Below are positions 45,860 to 55,378 of a stretch of DNA of 64,000 bases, piece by piece. How positions within the stretch are numbered: the stretch's first letter is position 1; every line of letters starts with the position of its first letter. The notes under the pieces were generated by a model. It saw nothing but the letters and a program-made list of their open reading frames with translations. It was not told the origin of the DNA and made no database searches. A program made the translations under genes and the position numbers. The stretch comes from Gammaproteobacteria bacterium TMED112 (GTDB lineage Bacteria > Pseudomonadota > Gammaproteobacteria > Magnimaribacterales > TMED112), in assembly GCA_002170245.2 (NCBI GenBank), contig NHFN02000017.1, forward strand, positions 157,950-221,949, written 5' to 3'.

Positions 45860-46305
45860 TTTTGCCTTTGATTAATGAAAATGATTGACCAAATGATTGA
45901 ATTTAATAACGGATTTATAAAAATTCTTATTTCCATATCATCAGAAAAGTTATTTGTGGAAAACAAGAGTATATTTAAAAACAAACTCACTAAAATTATT
46001 AATATTAGTTGCTCCAAAAGCGATCTTTGTATCCATTTTAAATTTGAAAAATTTAAATAAAGTCCAATCATTGTATAAATTAATGTATAAGGCATGGAGA
46101 TATTGCTAAAAAAAAGATCAATTAAGAAGCCCATTAGAATAAAAAAATAAATATTTGGAATTTTTCGTACAAATGTAGTGAAAAGTAGTGTGTGCACAAA
46201 AAATATATCAGGAGATACAGCCCACAAATTTGTGCCTAACAAAATTTGATTAAAAATTATCAATAAACCAAAGCTTAAGTATCGAAGAACTTCATTCATG
46301 TACAA
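45841..46305 (-). CDS. mreD: Rod-shape protein MreD
   Basis: Small polytopic membrane protein of the elongasome, 154 residues with four to five hydrophobic segments. Recognisable pieces are LWAVSPDIFFVHTLLF near 28-43 and LMGFLIDLFFSNISMPYTLIY near 58-77. Position after mreC, overlapped by 14 bases, supports the call. Confidence 0.9.
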   Translation of the reverse strand: MYMNEVLRYLSFGLLIIFNQILLGTNLWAVSPDIFFVHTLLFTTFVRKIPNIYFFILMGFLIDLFFSNISMPYTLIYTMIGLYLNFSNLKWIQRSLLEQLILIILVSLFLNILLFSTNNFSDDMEIRIFINPLLNSIIWSIIFINQRQKWLRNI

Positions 46306-47089
46306 TCACCTTTTTGTTAATAGACTGGTAAGGATCAAAAAAAAGCTCTATCTCTAAACTGTGTTGAAATACGTTTGATTGGCTAGTTGATATACCTACT
46401 ATTCTGCCAACAATTAAATCTGGAGGATAAATTCCATCAAAGCCAGTGGTAAAAAAAGTATCTCCTAATTCATAGCTAACTGCTTTTGATTCATTTAAGC
46501 AATTTATAAATCTGCCTTTTCCCATTCCTTTAGCTATGCAAAAAAATCCACTGGTAGTTTTAATGGATATGTACTCATCTGGATCACTTAGTAATCTTAC
46601 TTCCATTTCATCTTCCGAAATACTCTTTGTTTTACCTACAGCAAAACTTCCTTGGGATATTGCAAAAATTCCATCTTCAACTTCGTTAGGATTATTAATG
46701 TAAACTCTATGTTTATTGCAACATGTAAAGTTCATTTGATCGAATGAACTGATGTAAGTTTCTGAGTTATCACTTACGAAAAAATTAAAATCATTATATG
46801 AACGTAAATTTTCTAGTGATCTAATTTCAAGCTGATTTTCATAAACTTGATTTTGTAAATTCAGAATTTCTTCTTCAAGTTGGGCTATTTTTTCATTCTC
46901 AAATTCTTGATATTCATTTAAAACTTGAGAAATAAATTGCTGAGGAACACTTAAAAACTTTACTAAAAGTCTTTGTGATTTTTCATTAAGGTCTAAGCTC
47001 TGTGATAAGTAAATTAAAAAGCCGGATAAAATAAATGAAAAAAAAGTGAGCCTTAATTTCTTCTGGAATGGAAGAATGTTTGTAGACAT
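46292..47089 (-). CDS. mreC: Rod-shape protein MreC
   Basis: Bitopic activator of the Rod complex. The 265-residue protein has an N-terminal transmembrane segment (about 11-28), a coiled coil (about 60-95, rich in Glu and Leu) and a periplasmic beta domain with VEDGIFAISQGSFAVGKT, DEYISIKTT and FDGIYPPDLIVGRIVGI. It shares one base with mreB and 14 with mreD. Confidence 0.94.
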   Translation of the reverse strand: MSTNILPFQKKLRLTFFSFILSGFLIYLSQSLDLNEKSQRLLVKFLSVPQQFISQVLNEYQEFENEKIAQLEEEILNLQNQVYENQLEIRSLENLRSYNDFNFFVSDNSETYISSFDQMNFTCCNKHRVYINNPNEVEDGIFAISQGSFAVGKTKSISEDEMEVRLLSDPDEYISIKTTSGFFCIAKGMGKGRFINCLNESKAVSYELGDTFFTTGFDGIYPPDLIVGRIVGISTSQSNVFQHSLEIELFFDPYQSINKKVIVHE

Positions 47090-48129
47090 TAATCTTCAGC
47101 GAATAAATCGAAATCTTTGTCCATTAGGCCAAGAGCAATACCACCGCCTCTGGCTACACATGTTAATGGGTCTTCAGCAATTCTTGTTGGAATGCCTGTA
47201 GATTGCTCTATAAGAGTATCAAGACAGTGGAGTAATGCACCTCCACCTGTGATAACAATTCCATCCTGAGAAATATCTGCAGCAAGTTCAGGAGGTGAAA
47301 GTTCTAGGGCTGTCCTCACAGACCTTACTATAGCCGATGTTTGGTTTTCCAATGCTTTAAATCCATCCTCTTTTTGAAAAATAACAAGTTCTGGTATTCC
47401 CTCAGCAAGATTTCTGCCTCTAAATTCATATGGTTCAAACTCTTTTTTGCAGTTTAGTGTTGCACAACCAACTTGAAGCTTGATTAATTCAGCAGTTGAT
47501 TCACCAATAACAACACCAAACTTTCGTCTGACATAAGTTTGAATAGCCTCGTCAAATTTATCACCACCTACTTTCAAAGATTCAGAGTAGACAATGCCAT
47601 TTAAGGATAAAATGGCAACTTCAGATGTGCCGCCTCCTATATCAATAACCATACTTCCTCTAGGTTTATCAATAGCCACCCCTGCCCCTAATGCTGCTGC
47701 AATTGGTTCTTCAATAAGTTTTACGACACTTGCACCAGCTGATAATGCTGATTCACGTATAGCTCTTTTTTCTACCTGTGTAGCTTTTGAGGGGACACAA
47801 ACAAGAACTCTCGGACTTGGCGATAGAATTGAGTTATTAGATACCTTTTTAATGAAATGCTGTAACATTTTTTCCGTAACATTAAAATCAGCAATTACAC
47901 CATCTCTCAATGGTCTGATTGCTTCCATTTGTCCTGGAGTTCTACCTAACATCTTTTTAGCATCATGACCTACCGCAACAACAGTTTTCTGACCACTTCG
48001 TTCTTGTATTGCAACTACTGAAGGCTCATCTAAGACTACTCCATCTTCTTTAGTGTAAATTAATGTATTTGCAGTACCCAAATCAATGGATATGTCATTT
48101 GAAAAAAGACCACGTAAAAACTTAAACAT
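47089..48129 (-). CDS. mreB: Cell-shape actin MreB
   Basis: Actin-like filament protein directing lateral wall growth. The 346-residue protein has [13 protein letters not shown] (phosphate 1), [19 protein letters not shown] (phosphate 2), and [18 protein letters not shown] (adenosine). It is first in mreBCD-yhdP and divergent from gatC across 49 bases. Confidence 0.98.
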   Translation of the reverse strand: MFKFLRGLFSNDISIDLGTANTLIYTKEDGVVLDEPSVVAIQERSGQKTVVAVGHDAKKMLGRTPGQMEAIRPLRDGVIADFNVTEKMLQHFIKKVSNNSILSPSPRVLVCVPSKATQVEKRAIRESALSAGASVVKLIEEPIAAALGAGVAIDKPRGSMVIDIGGGTSEVAILSLNGIVYSESLKVGGDKFDEAIQTYVRRKFGVVIGESTAELIKLQVGCATLNCKKEFEPYEFRGRNLAEGIPELVIFQKEDGFKALENQTSAIVRSVRTALELSPPELAADISQDGIVITGGGALLHCLDTLIEQSTGIPTRIAEDPLTCVARGGGIALGLMDKDFDLFAED

Positions 48130-48178
48130 TCTTAATATATCTCTATAATATTTAGAATCTTATAGAATAAGGCTTTTA
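48130..48178. promoter_or_regulatory. Short divergent promoter region between mreB and gatC
   Basis: All 49 bases between the two start codons are AT-rich. TATAAT at 48144-48149 (plus strand) could be the gatC -10, with a start near 48156 and AAGG before the ATG. TATAAG at 48164-48159 or TATTAT at 48151-48146 on the minus strand could serve mreB. -35 elements would lie inside the opposite genes. Confidence 0.35.
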
Positions 48179-48460
48179 ATGGATAAAATCGAGTTAAAAA
48201 ATCTTTTATTTCTTGCACGTATTAATGCAAAAGAAGAAGAATACCCTGAAATCATTGAAAAACTAGAAAATACTTTTGAACTAATAGATGAAATGCAAGA
48301 ATTAGACTTATCGGATCTAAAGCCATTAAATAATCCTTTAGAATTAAGCAACGTTTCCAGAGAAGACAAAGGCAATAATCGTAATAATAAGAAAAAGTTT
48401 TTAGACAATTCATCAGAGTCTGATGAAGATTATTTCAATGTGCCTAAAATTATAGAATGA
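48179..48460 (+). CDS. gatC: GatCAB amidotransferase subunit C
   Basis: Small subunit that holds GatA and GatB together in the enzyme converting Asp-tRNA-Asn and Glu-tRNA-Gln to the amides. The 93-residue protein has the helical LFLARINAKEEEYPEIIEKLENTFELIDEMQELDLS-type region and a C-terminal EDYFNVPKIIE (VPKVIE in most members). It overlaps gatA by 4 bases. Confidence 0.95.
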   Translation: MDKIELKNLLFLARINAKEEEYPEIIEKLENTFELIDEMQELDLSDLKPLNNPLELSNVSREDKGNNRNNKKKFLDNSSESDEDYFNVPKIIE

Positions 48461-49884
48461 ATTTTAAAGAGCAAAGAGAAAATTATAGGTTAAAAAAGAT
48501 ATCAGCCAAGGAGGCAGTGCAAGAATCATTGGTAAAAATAAAAAACGATAAATTAAATATCTTCATAAATCACTTTGAAAAACAAGCCCTAGCTAATGCT
48601 GAACATATAGATAACAACTTTAATGATTTTAAAGATAAGCCTTTATCTGGAATCCCAATTGCACACAAAGATATTTTTTGCACTGAAGGTTTACCAACAA
48701 CTTGTGGTTCGAAGATGCTTGAAAACTTTATAGCTCCCTATGATTCGACAGTGGTCAAAAATTGTTTGGATGCTGGATCAATAATGGTAGCTAAAACGAA
48801 TATGGACGAGTTTGCAATGGGCTCTTCAAATGAAACAAGTTACTTTGGTGCTGTTGCCAATCCATGGAATCATGATTTAGTACCAGGTGGTAGCTCTGGT
48901 GGAGCGGCAGCATGTGTGTCAGCAAATATAACGACTATTTCAACTGGTACAGATACTGGTGGATCAATAAGGCAGCCCGCTGCTTTGTGTGGGATAACCG
49001 GTTTGAAACCAACCTATGGCTTGGTGTCAAGGTGGGGTATGATCGCATTCTGTTCAAGCATGGATCAGGCAGGACCTTTTGCAAAAGATGCTTTTGGATG
49101 TGCTGCTCTACTAGATGCAATGGCTAGCTTTGACGAAAAAGATTCTACAAGCACAAAAAGAGAGGATATTAATTTTGAGAAATCTTTATCAAAAGATTTT
49201 GGTACATTGAAAATTGGTGTTATTAAAAATATTCAGAAACTTGGTATAAGTGAAGATGTAATAAATGCTTACGAAAACTCCAAGACGGTACTATCAGGTT
49301 TAGGTCACAAGCTAGTCGAGGTTGATTTTTCTGAGTTATCGTCAGGAATTTGTTCATATTACGTAATAGCTCCAGCAGAGTGCTCTTCAAATTTGTCTCG
49401 ATTTGACGGAGTAAAATACGGCTATAGATCAAAAGGTGAAAAAGATATTGCTAATTTATACATGAATACAAGATCTGATGGTTTTGGTGCCGAAGTTAAG
49501 AAAAGAATTCTTATCGGTACACATGTTCTTTCAGCTGGCTTCTATGATGCATATTACTTGCAAGCTCAAAAGGTGAGAAGAATGATAAAAGTTAAATTTG
49601 AAAATTTCTTTAAAGATGTTGACTTAATTTTCATGCCAACTACCTTAGATCAAGCCTTTGAGAAAAATAGAAAATCAGATGACCCAAATAGAATGTATAA
49701 AGAGGATCTTCTGACTATACCTGCTAACCTTGCAGGATTGCCTGCAATTTCGTTCCCCAATGGCTTCAAAAATAATCTACCTATAGCTGGTCAATTGATA
49801 GGAAAATATTTCGGGGAAGATTTACTGTTAAATACTACTAATAAAATACAGGGGGTGACAGATTGGCACAAAATGACACCCTAA
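48457..49884 (+). CDS. gatA: GatCAB amidotransferase subunit A (glutaminase)
   Basis: Amidase subunit releasing ammonia from glutamine. The 475-residue protein has the Ser-cisSer-Lys triad: Lys in GIPIAHKDIF, cis-Ser in TGTDTGGSIRQPA, nucleophile region in VPGGSSGGAAACVS. FGAEVKKRILIGTHVLSAGFYDAYY and QLIGKYFGED are family blocks. gatB begins inside its end with a 22-base overlap. Confidence 0.97.
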   Translation: MNFKEQRENYRLKKISAKEAVQESLVKIKNDKLNIFINHFEKQALANAEHIDNNFNDFKDKPLSGIPIAHKDIFCTEGLPTTCGSKMLENFIAPYDSTVVKNCLDAGSIMVAKTNMDEFAMGSSNETSYFGAVANPWNHDLVPGGSSGGAAACVSANITTISTGTDTGGSIRQPAALCGITGLKPTYGLVSRWGMIAFCSSMDQAGPFAKDAFGCAALLDAMASFDEKDSTSTKREDINFEKSLSKDFGTLKIGVIKNIQKLGISEDVINAYENSKTVLSGLGHKLVEVDFSELSSGICSYYVIAPAECSSNLSRFDGVKYGYRSKGEKDIANLYMNTRSDGFGAEVKKRILIGTHVLSAGFYDAYYLQAQKVRRMIKVKFENFFKDVDLIFMPTTLDQAFEKNRKSDDPNRMYKEDLLTIPANLAGLPAISFPNGFKNNLPIAGQLIGKYFGEDLLLNTTNKIQGVTDWHKMTP

Positions 49885-51299
49885 TTAAAGGTTGGCAACC
49901 TGTGATTGGATTAGAAGTCCATGTTCAGTTAATGACCAACACAAAGTTATTTTCACCTGCAAAAAATCAATTTGGAGAAGATGCGAATACATTAGTAGAT
50001 TTAATTGATCTAGGTCTGCCAGGTGTTTTGCCTGTTTTAAATGAAGGGGCAATGAAACAAGGCATCAAATTTGGTTTAGCTACAAATGCGAAGATCGCTG
50101 AAACCATGATTTTTGACAGAAAAAATTATTTTTATCCAGATCTGCCGAAAGGTTACCAAATAACACAATTACATTATCCAATTGTTCGAGATGGAGTTGT
50201 TGAAGTAAACGGCAAAAAAATAAGAATACATCAAGCTCACCTAGAAGAGGATGCAGGCAAATCAATTCATGACAAATATGATGATAAATCAGTAATTGAT
50301 CTAAATAGATCAGGGGTTCCTCTGTTAGAAATTGTTTCTGAACCAGATATTAGATCAGCTTCTGAAGCTGTTGAATATCTGAAAAAAATACACCAAATAA
50401 TCACCTATCTTGATATATCGGATGGAAATATGTCCCAAGGGTCAATGAGATGTGATGCAAATGTTTCCATTATGAAACCAGAGGATAAAGAGTTTGGGAC
50501 ACGAGCTGAAATTAAAAATATAAATTCATTCAAATTTGTCGAGAAAGCAATTAATTTTGAAATAAGGAGGCAAATTAAAATTTTAGAGGCTAACGGAGCT
50601 GTTGAGCAAGAAACTCGTCTGTATGATTCCATAAAAGATGAAACAAGATCAATGAGAACAAAAGAATTTGCTAATGATTATAGATATTTTCCATGTCCAG
50701 ATTTAGTGCCAACCAATATATCAGAAGAATTTATTGAGAGTGTCAGAAAAGATATGGATGAATTACCTGAGGAAAAACAAGAAAGATTCATGAGTACTTA
50801 TAATTTGAATGAATATGATGCTGGAGTTATTTGTGCTGATAAACAAATAGCAAACTTTTTTGAAGAAGTTGTCAAAGATGCAGATATTCAGCTTGCTGCA
50901 AAATGGATTATTGGTGATCTTAATGCATTATTAAATAAACATGATATTTGTCTTGATGAAAGTAAAATTGATGCAGCGAATTTTTCTGAACTTATTCAAA
51001 AGATCACCGACAACACTATATCAGGCAAAATAGCTAAAGAGGTTCTTGAAGAAATATGGATAACAGGAACTAAAGTGACTGAGGTGATAGACAGCAAAGG
51101 TATGCAGCAAATTTCAGATGAAGGGGAGTTAGAAAACATAATTGAAACTATTCTTAATGAAAATAATAACCAAGTAATTGCCTATAAATCTGGCAAAGAT
51201 AAGTTATTTGGTTTTTTTGTTGGGCAAGTTATGAAAGCAACACAAGGGAAAGCTAATCCCGGCTTGGTTAATGAATTATTAAAGAAGAGGCTTTCTTAA
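49863..51299 (+). CDS. gatB: GatCAB amidotransferase subunit B, TTG start
   Basis: Kinase/transamidase subunit that binds the mischarged tRNA. The TTG at 49863 follows GGGGGTGA (49851-49858) with four bases between, and gives a family-like start ahead of PVIGLEVHVQLMTNTKLFS. The 478-residue protein has YFYPDLPKGYQITQ, HLEEDAGKS, DLNRSGVPLLEIVSEPD and DANVSIMKP, followed by the C-terminal YqeY-like tail domain. It ends 2 bases before the convergent MBL-fold gene. Confidence 0.97.
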   Translation: MAQNDTLIKGWQPVIGLEVHVQLMTNTKLFSPAKNQFGEDANTLVDLIDLGLPGVLPVLNEGAMKQGIKFGLATNAKIAETMIFDRKNYFYPDLPKGYQITQLHYPIVRDGVVEVNGKKIRIHQAHLEEDAGKSIHDKYDDKSVIDLNRSGVPLLEIVSEPDIRSASEAVEYLKKIHQIITYLDISDGNMSQGSMRCDANVSIMKPEDKEFGTRAEIKNINSFKFVEKAINFEIRRQIKILEANGAVEQETRLYDSIKDETRSMRTKEFANDYRYFPCPDLVPTNISEEFIESVRKDMDELPEEKQERFMSTYNLNEYDAGVICADKQIANFFEEVVKDADIQLAAKWIIGDLNALLNKHDICLDESKIDAANFSELIQKITDNTISGKIAKEVLEEIWITGTKVTEVIDSKGMQQISDEGELENIIETILNENNNQVIAYKSGKDKLFGFFVGQVMKATQGKANPGLVNELLKKRLS

Positions 51300-51301
51300 G
51301 T

Positions 51302-52195
51302 TTAATCAAAGACCATTCCATCCTCTGCAATAATTACTGTACCAGAGTAAAAAGTTTTAACTTCATCTAGCATTTCTTGCTCTGAGCTCCCCCAAAATAA
51401 AATATGTGAGAGTATTAAATTTTTAGGTTTTAATGAATTTGCAATCTCGGCTACATCTTTAGGTCCAGTATGATGTGCTTTATGGTATTTCTGCCAGTCT
51501 GGGGTTTTATTATTGAAACCTTTTTGAGAATAAATCTCATGAATCAAATAATCCAAATCTTCTCCGTAGGAGATTAAATTTTTTGATTTGGCTGTATCAC
51601 CAGAAATAAGAATCTTTTTGTCTGCCGTCTCAATTAAAAATCCATATGATTCTTGAAGATCTCCATGATCATTTAGGAATGCTGTAATTTTTATGTTTTT
51701 ATCTTCAAATATAAATCTATCTATCAGTTCAGTAAAAATTACATTGTATCCTGTATTATTTTGCGGCTGTGTACCATTGATTCGATAATCAATATCTGGT
51801 TGGTATGCTTCAATTATATTGGTATGCATTTTTTTAGCACCTTTAGGACCATAAATTTTTAAAGGGTCTGATCTACCCATAATCCAAGGCGTAATTATTA
51901 AGTCTGCTAATCCAAGAGTGTGATCTGAATGGATATGAGTTAAAAAAGCGTGTTTAATATTTTCAACTTCCAATGCTTTGTAATCCCCTCCCCAACTTGG
52001 AGAAAATGCGGCTATTCTTCTTATTACTCCAGTTCCAAAATCGAAAAGATAAGGCTCATCATTTGCTAGAACCAAATAAGATGATCCCATTCTTTCAGGA
52101 TTAGGATTAGGAGTTCCTGTTCCCAATACAAACAGTTTTGTTGAAGCTGTTGCTGCCGATACAATGAAAAACAATAAAATTATTCTTATATTCAT
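51302..52195 (-). CDS. Exported metallo-beta-lactamase-fold hydrolase (RNase Z/arylsulfatase-like subfamily)
   Basis: A 297-residue MBL-fold enzyme with a signal peptide (about 1-18, ending ATAS), so periplasmic. Zinc ligands: HIHSDH at 87-92 (THIHSDHTLG), His in LNDHGD, Asp in ISGDTAKSKN, and the late His in ILSHILFWG. KAHHTGPKDVAEIA is an extra His-rich segment. The overall layout resembles RNase Z-like MBL proteins, but export excludes a tRNA role. The substrate is not evident; esters, lactones or sulfate esters are all possible. It overlaps the paraoxonase-like gene by 4 bases and is last in the operon. Confidence 0.85.
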   Translation of the reverse strand: MNIRIILLFFIVSAATASTKLFVLGTGTPNPNPERMGSSYLVLANDEPYLFDFGTGVIRRIAAFSPSWGGDYKALEVENIKHAFLTHIHSDHTLGLADLIITPWIMGRSDPLKIYGPKGAKKMHTNIIEAYQPDIDYRINGTQPQNNTGYNVIFTELIDRFIFEDKNIKITAFLNDHGDLQESYGFLIETADKKILISGDTAKSKNLISYGEDLDYLIHEIYSQKGFNNKTPDWQKYHKAHHTGPKDVAEIANSLKPKNLILSHILFWGSSEQEMLDEVKTFYSGTVIIAEDGMVFD

Positions 52196-53313
52196 CTTTT
52201 AAAAATTGCTATTCTGTCGGATTTATAGGCTCCTATGAAAATTTGATCTTCAAATGGATATGCAACTGATGCTCCTCCATATGCAACGTCTCTAAAATTG
52301 TATTCTTCTAAAATATTTAAGTCCCTATCAGCTCTTATGATAAAAAAAGGCATTGAGCATTGAATAACTTCTTCAGGAATGCAATTTAAGCCACCAAGGT
52401 CAGTATTTTGTCCGCCTATCCATAATTCATCACGAACAGCAATCACATTATCTGGACCACCATTAAGATATGTTCTGAGAATTAAATCTTTACTAGTATT
52501 TGAACTAAATTTTGTTATTTTTCCGTTCCCTCTATAGTTCACATATAAATCATCATCAATCATATCAATACCATTGGGCCAAGTTCCTTGGGAATTTGGA
52601 ACAATAGAATAACCATCCTTTGAATTCCATTTATACACATGGCCAGTATTTAATTTAAAAATATTCAGAAAAAATAAACGATAAAAGCCTAAGTCCTTAT
52701 CGTATTGATGAGTTGCGTAAAATGATCCATTTTTATCACTAATAACAACGTCATTAAAATAGGTAGTTACTTTTGGAGCTTCGGCACATCCTACCCAAAA
52801 CAAAGTTGGTTCATCTTGATTTGAGAAATTTACAAAATCTGGAAAAATTAGAAAAAATTCAATACTGCTTCTTTTTTGATGATTAACTACAGCTAATAAT
52901 GAAGCTTCCTCTAAAAAGGGGCTTAGATTATTTCCTTTTATCTTTAAATCTTTATAAATATCAATGCCATGCGGATAAAATTCTTTATATGGTTCGCACG
53001 TTTGATCACCTATACCGAGATCATTGTTGTTTAAGAATTCAATCTGATAATCTGTAATTTCTTGTGTTTCCAAATTTAGCTTTGAAAGCTTGCCTACAAG
53101 CACTCTTCCCTCATTTAACTCTGGTAAACCAGCAAATTGGGAAACAACAACTGAATTTGAATGAGGAACTTTGGCAAAATCTTCAGGATTTTGAAGACCA
53201 CAGATTAATTCAAGGGTGCCTAAGCTTTTGCATTCGTTAATATTTTTATACTCACTAGAGCAGCTAGTGAATAATATTAATACTAAAATTAAATATGAAA
53301 ATTTATTAAACAA
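52192..53313 (-). CDS. Paraoxonase-like beta-propeller lipoprotein (putative lactonase/arylesterase)
   Basis: A 373-residue protein with signal peptide and lipidated Cys18 (LFTSC). The body aligns by motif with vertebrate paraoxonase (PON), a six-bladed calcium-dependent lactonase. Visible equivalents of the PON1 calcium ligands are Glu44 (NPEDFAKVP, PON1 Glu53), Asn187 (YFNDVV, Asn168), Asn247 (WPNGID, Asn224) and Asp288-Asn289 (GGPDNVIAV, Asp269-Asn270). The PON1 His115/His134 pair matches His115 (YPHGIDIY) and His145 (VVNHQ). The known activity of the family is lactone hydrolysis. Substrate unknown. It overlaps maoC-like and MBL genes. Confidence 0.8.
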   Translation of the reverse strand: MFNKFSYLILVLILFTSCSSEYKNINECKSLGTLELICGLQNPEDFAKVPHSNSVVVSQFAGLPELNEGRVLVGKLSKLNLETQEITDYQIEFLNNNDLGIGDQTCEPYKEFYPHGIDIYKDLKIKGNNLSPFLEEASLLAVVNHQKRSSIEFFLIFPDFVNFSNQDEPTLFWVGCAEAPKVTTYFNDVVISDKNGSFYATHQYDKDLGFYRLFFLNIFKLNTGHVYKWNSKDGYSIVPNSQGTWPNGIDMIDDDLYVNYRGNGKITKFSSNTSKDLILRTYLNGGPDNVIAVRDELWIGGQNTDLGGLNCIPEEVIQCSMPFFIIRADRDLNILEEYNFRDVAYGGASVAYPFEDQIFIGAYKSDRIAIFKR

Positions 53314-53755
53314 AAATCATCGCTAAGTTTTCAGCAACAAAACCTGGTTTCTCTTGGCCTTCAATTTCCAGCTCAATGCCAAATTTTAATAGCCACCTGT
53401 TACCAGGCTTTTCAGTAACTTCTACCAAAGTACTGTTATAGCGACATTTTGAGTCTACAGGTACAGGGCTAATAAATCTGATCTTATCGTATCCATAGTT
53501 CATTGCCATCTTAGTTCCCTCTACAGGTATTGCTGTTTCATATCCTTTTCCAACAGACAGAGATAGCATTAAGGCTCCGTGCGCTATCGTGCTCCCAAAA
53601 ATAGGCTTTGCTCGTTCTGGATCGACATGAATAAACTGCGGATCATCGGTCACATCAGCAAATGTGTTGATCATTTCCTGATTGACATCAAACCATGAAG
53701 TGCTTTGTGTCTTTCCAATTTCTTTATGTAAATCTTGTGGTTTAATAGCTTCCAT
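53306..53755 (-). CDS. MaoC-like (R)-specific enoyl-CoA hydratase
   Basis: Hotdog-fold hydratase of 149 residues. The catalytic Asp-His dyad region is ITFADV-like: [20 protein letters not shown], followed by [16 protein letters not shown] and [16 protein letters not shown]. This NodN/MaoC form usually hydrates short or medium trans-2-enoyl-CoA to (R)-3-hydroxyacyl-CoA. It lies 9 bases after the acyl-CoA ligase gene and overlaps the paraoxonase-like gene by 8, so the two enzymes are probably made together. Confidence 0.9.
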   Translation of the reverse strand: MEAIKPQDLHKEIGKTQSTSWFDVNQEMINTFADVTDDPQFIHVDPERAKPIFGSTIAHGALMLSLSVGKGYETAIPVEGTKMAMNYGYDKIRFISPVPVDSKCRYNSTLVEVTEKPGNRWLLKFGIELEIEGQEKPGFVAENLAMIFV

Positions 53756-53764
53756 TTTTCCTCC

Positions 53765-55378
53765 TTATTTCATTAAATGGTCTTTAAATTGTTCTCTCAA
53801 CTTAATCTTAAGAACTTTACCGGTTGCTCCAATTGGCAACTCCTCTACAAAAAGGATATCATCCGGCTTCCACCATTTGGCAATTTTATCTTCCAGAAAA
53901 GCATAAATTGAATCTTTATCTTTCTTTTCATTAGCTGGCACTACCAATAATACTGGTCTCTCGTCCCACTTAGGATGAGCAACCCCTATTACGCATGCTT
54001 GCGTTACATCAGGGTGACTTTGTGCAGCATTTTCTAGATCAACTGAGCTAATCCATTCACCTCCTGATTTAATGACATCCTTCGCTCTATCAACAATCGT
54101 CATATAACCATCTGGATCAATTGAAGAAATATCACCAGTATCGAACCAACCATCTTTATCAACTGCATCAGAATCATGTTTGTAGTATCTTTTATTAATC
54201 CATGGTCCTCTTATCATTAATTTGCCGTAAGCTTCACCGTCTTCAGGTAGTTTCTTACCATCATCATCGATTATCTTAAGCTCTACGCCAAAAACAGGTT
54301 TACCTTGTTTAGTTTGCAACTTGTAAAGTTCTTCTTTTGATAATGCTTCCATGTCTTTAGTTTTTATATTAGCTGTAGCTAATGGGCTTGTTTCTGTCAT
54401 CCCCCAACCTTGGACAACATTCACTCCATGTTCTTCGTCGAATTGTTTTATCATCGCATATGGCACTGCTGAACCCCCAATTACAGTTTGTTTGACTGTA
54501 TTTAAAGTAATAGCATTCTCTTTACAATAATTCAAAAGCCCCAGCCAAATCGTAGGCACGCCGAAAGCAAGAGTAACTTTTTCTTTTTCAATAAGCTCGA
54601 CAAGAGCTGCGCCGTCCATGCCCATGCCAGGCAAGACTAACTTAATACCGTTCATAGCACCAATGTAAGGTAAGCCCCAACCCATTACGTGGAACATTGG
54701 CACGACCATAAGTATCGAATCATCTTTGTCTAATCCGAGCCCGTTAGCAGATGAACCTGCCCATGCATGCAGTAAAGTAGATTTATGAGAATATAAAACA
54801 CCTTTTGGATTGCCTGTAGTTCCTGATGTATAACATAATCCACAAGGGGCATCTTCCTCAAGTTCTGGCCACTCATATGATTCGTCTCCATTTTCAATAA
54901 ATTCTTCATACGAAATTGCATTTTTTAGCTTCGTCTCAGGCATCTCCTCTTTTGAACATAGCAGAACATATTTCTCTACAGTTGGGCAATTTTCTTGAAT
55001 TGCTTCAAGCAATGGAGCAAAGACTGTTTCTAGAAAAATTATTCTGTTTTCCGCATGATTAATGATATAAACAACTTGCTCAGGGTGTAATCTAAAATTT
55101 ATTGTATGCATAACAGCACCCATACCTGAGATACCATAATACATTTCCATATTTCTATATGTGTTTAAGGCAAGCGACCCAACATTTTGTCCATGTTTGA
55201 TTCCGTATGCCTCAAGAGCTGATCCTAATTTTTTAGCTCTTTTGGCAACTTGCCCATAATTTGATTTGACTATTTCTCCAGATAAAGCTCTCGAGACGAT
55301 CTCTACTTCTGGAAAAATTCTTTCTGCATAATTAATTATGCTTCCTACATTTTGTTTCCAAGATTGCATATTGCTCAT
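53765..55378 (-). CDS. Fatty-acyl-CoA ligase (AMP-binding family, FadD-like)
   Basis: Activates a carboxylic acid to its CoA thioester through an acyl-adenylate. The 537-residue protein has the P-loop-like A3 motif [28 protein letters not shown] (A5), [10 protein letters not shown] (A7), [17 protein letters not shown] (A8) and the terminal Lys motif [15 protein letters not shown] (A10). The N-terminal style fits medium- to long-chain ligases. No signal peptide. It shares one base with the GH84 gene upstream and precedes maoC. Confidence 0.92.
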   Translation of the reverse strand: MSNMQSWKQNVGSIINYAERIFPEVEIVSRALSGEIVKSNYGQVAKRAKKLGSALEAYGIKHGQNVGSLALNTYRNMEMYYGISGMGAVMHTINFRLHPEQVVYIINHAENRIIFLETVFAPLLEAIQENCPTVEKYVLLCSKEEMPETKLKNAISYEEFIENGDESYEWPELEEDAPCGLCYTSGTTGNPKGVLYSHKSTLLHAWAGSSANGLGLDKDDSILMVVPMFHVMGWGLPYIGAMNGIKLVLPGMGMDGAALVELIEKEKVTLAFGVPTIWLGLLNYCKENAITLNTVKQTVIGGSAVPYAMIKQFDEEHGVNVVQGWGMTETSPLATANIKTKDMEALSKEELYKLQTKQGKPVFGVELKIIDDDGKKLPEDGEAYGKLMIRGPWINKRYYKHDSDAVDKDGWFDTGDISSIDPDGYMTIVDRAKDVIKSGGEWISSVDLENAAQSHPDVTQACVIGVAHPKWDERPVLLVVPANEKKDKDSIYAFLEDKIAKWWKPDDILFVEELPIGATGKVLKIKLREQFKDHLMK

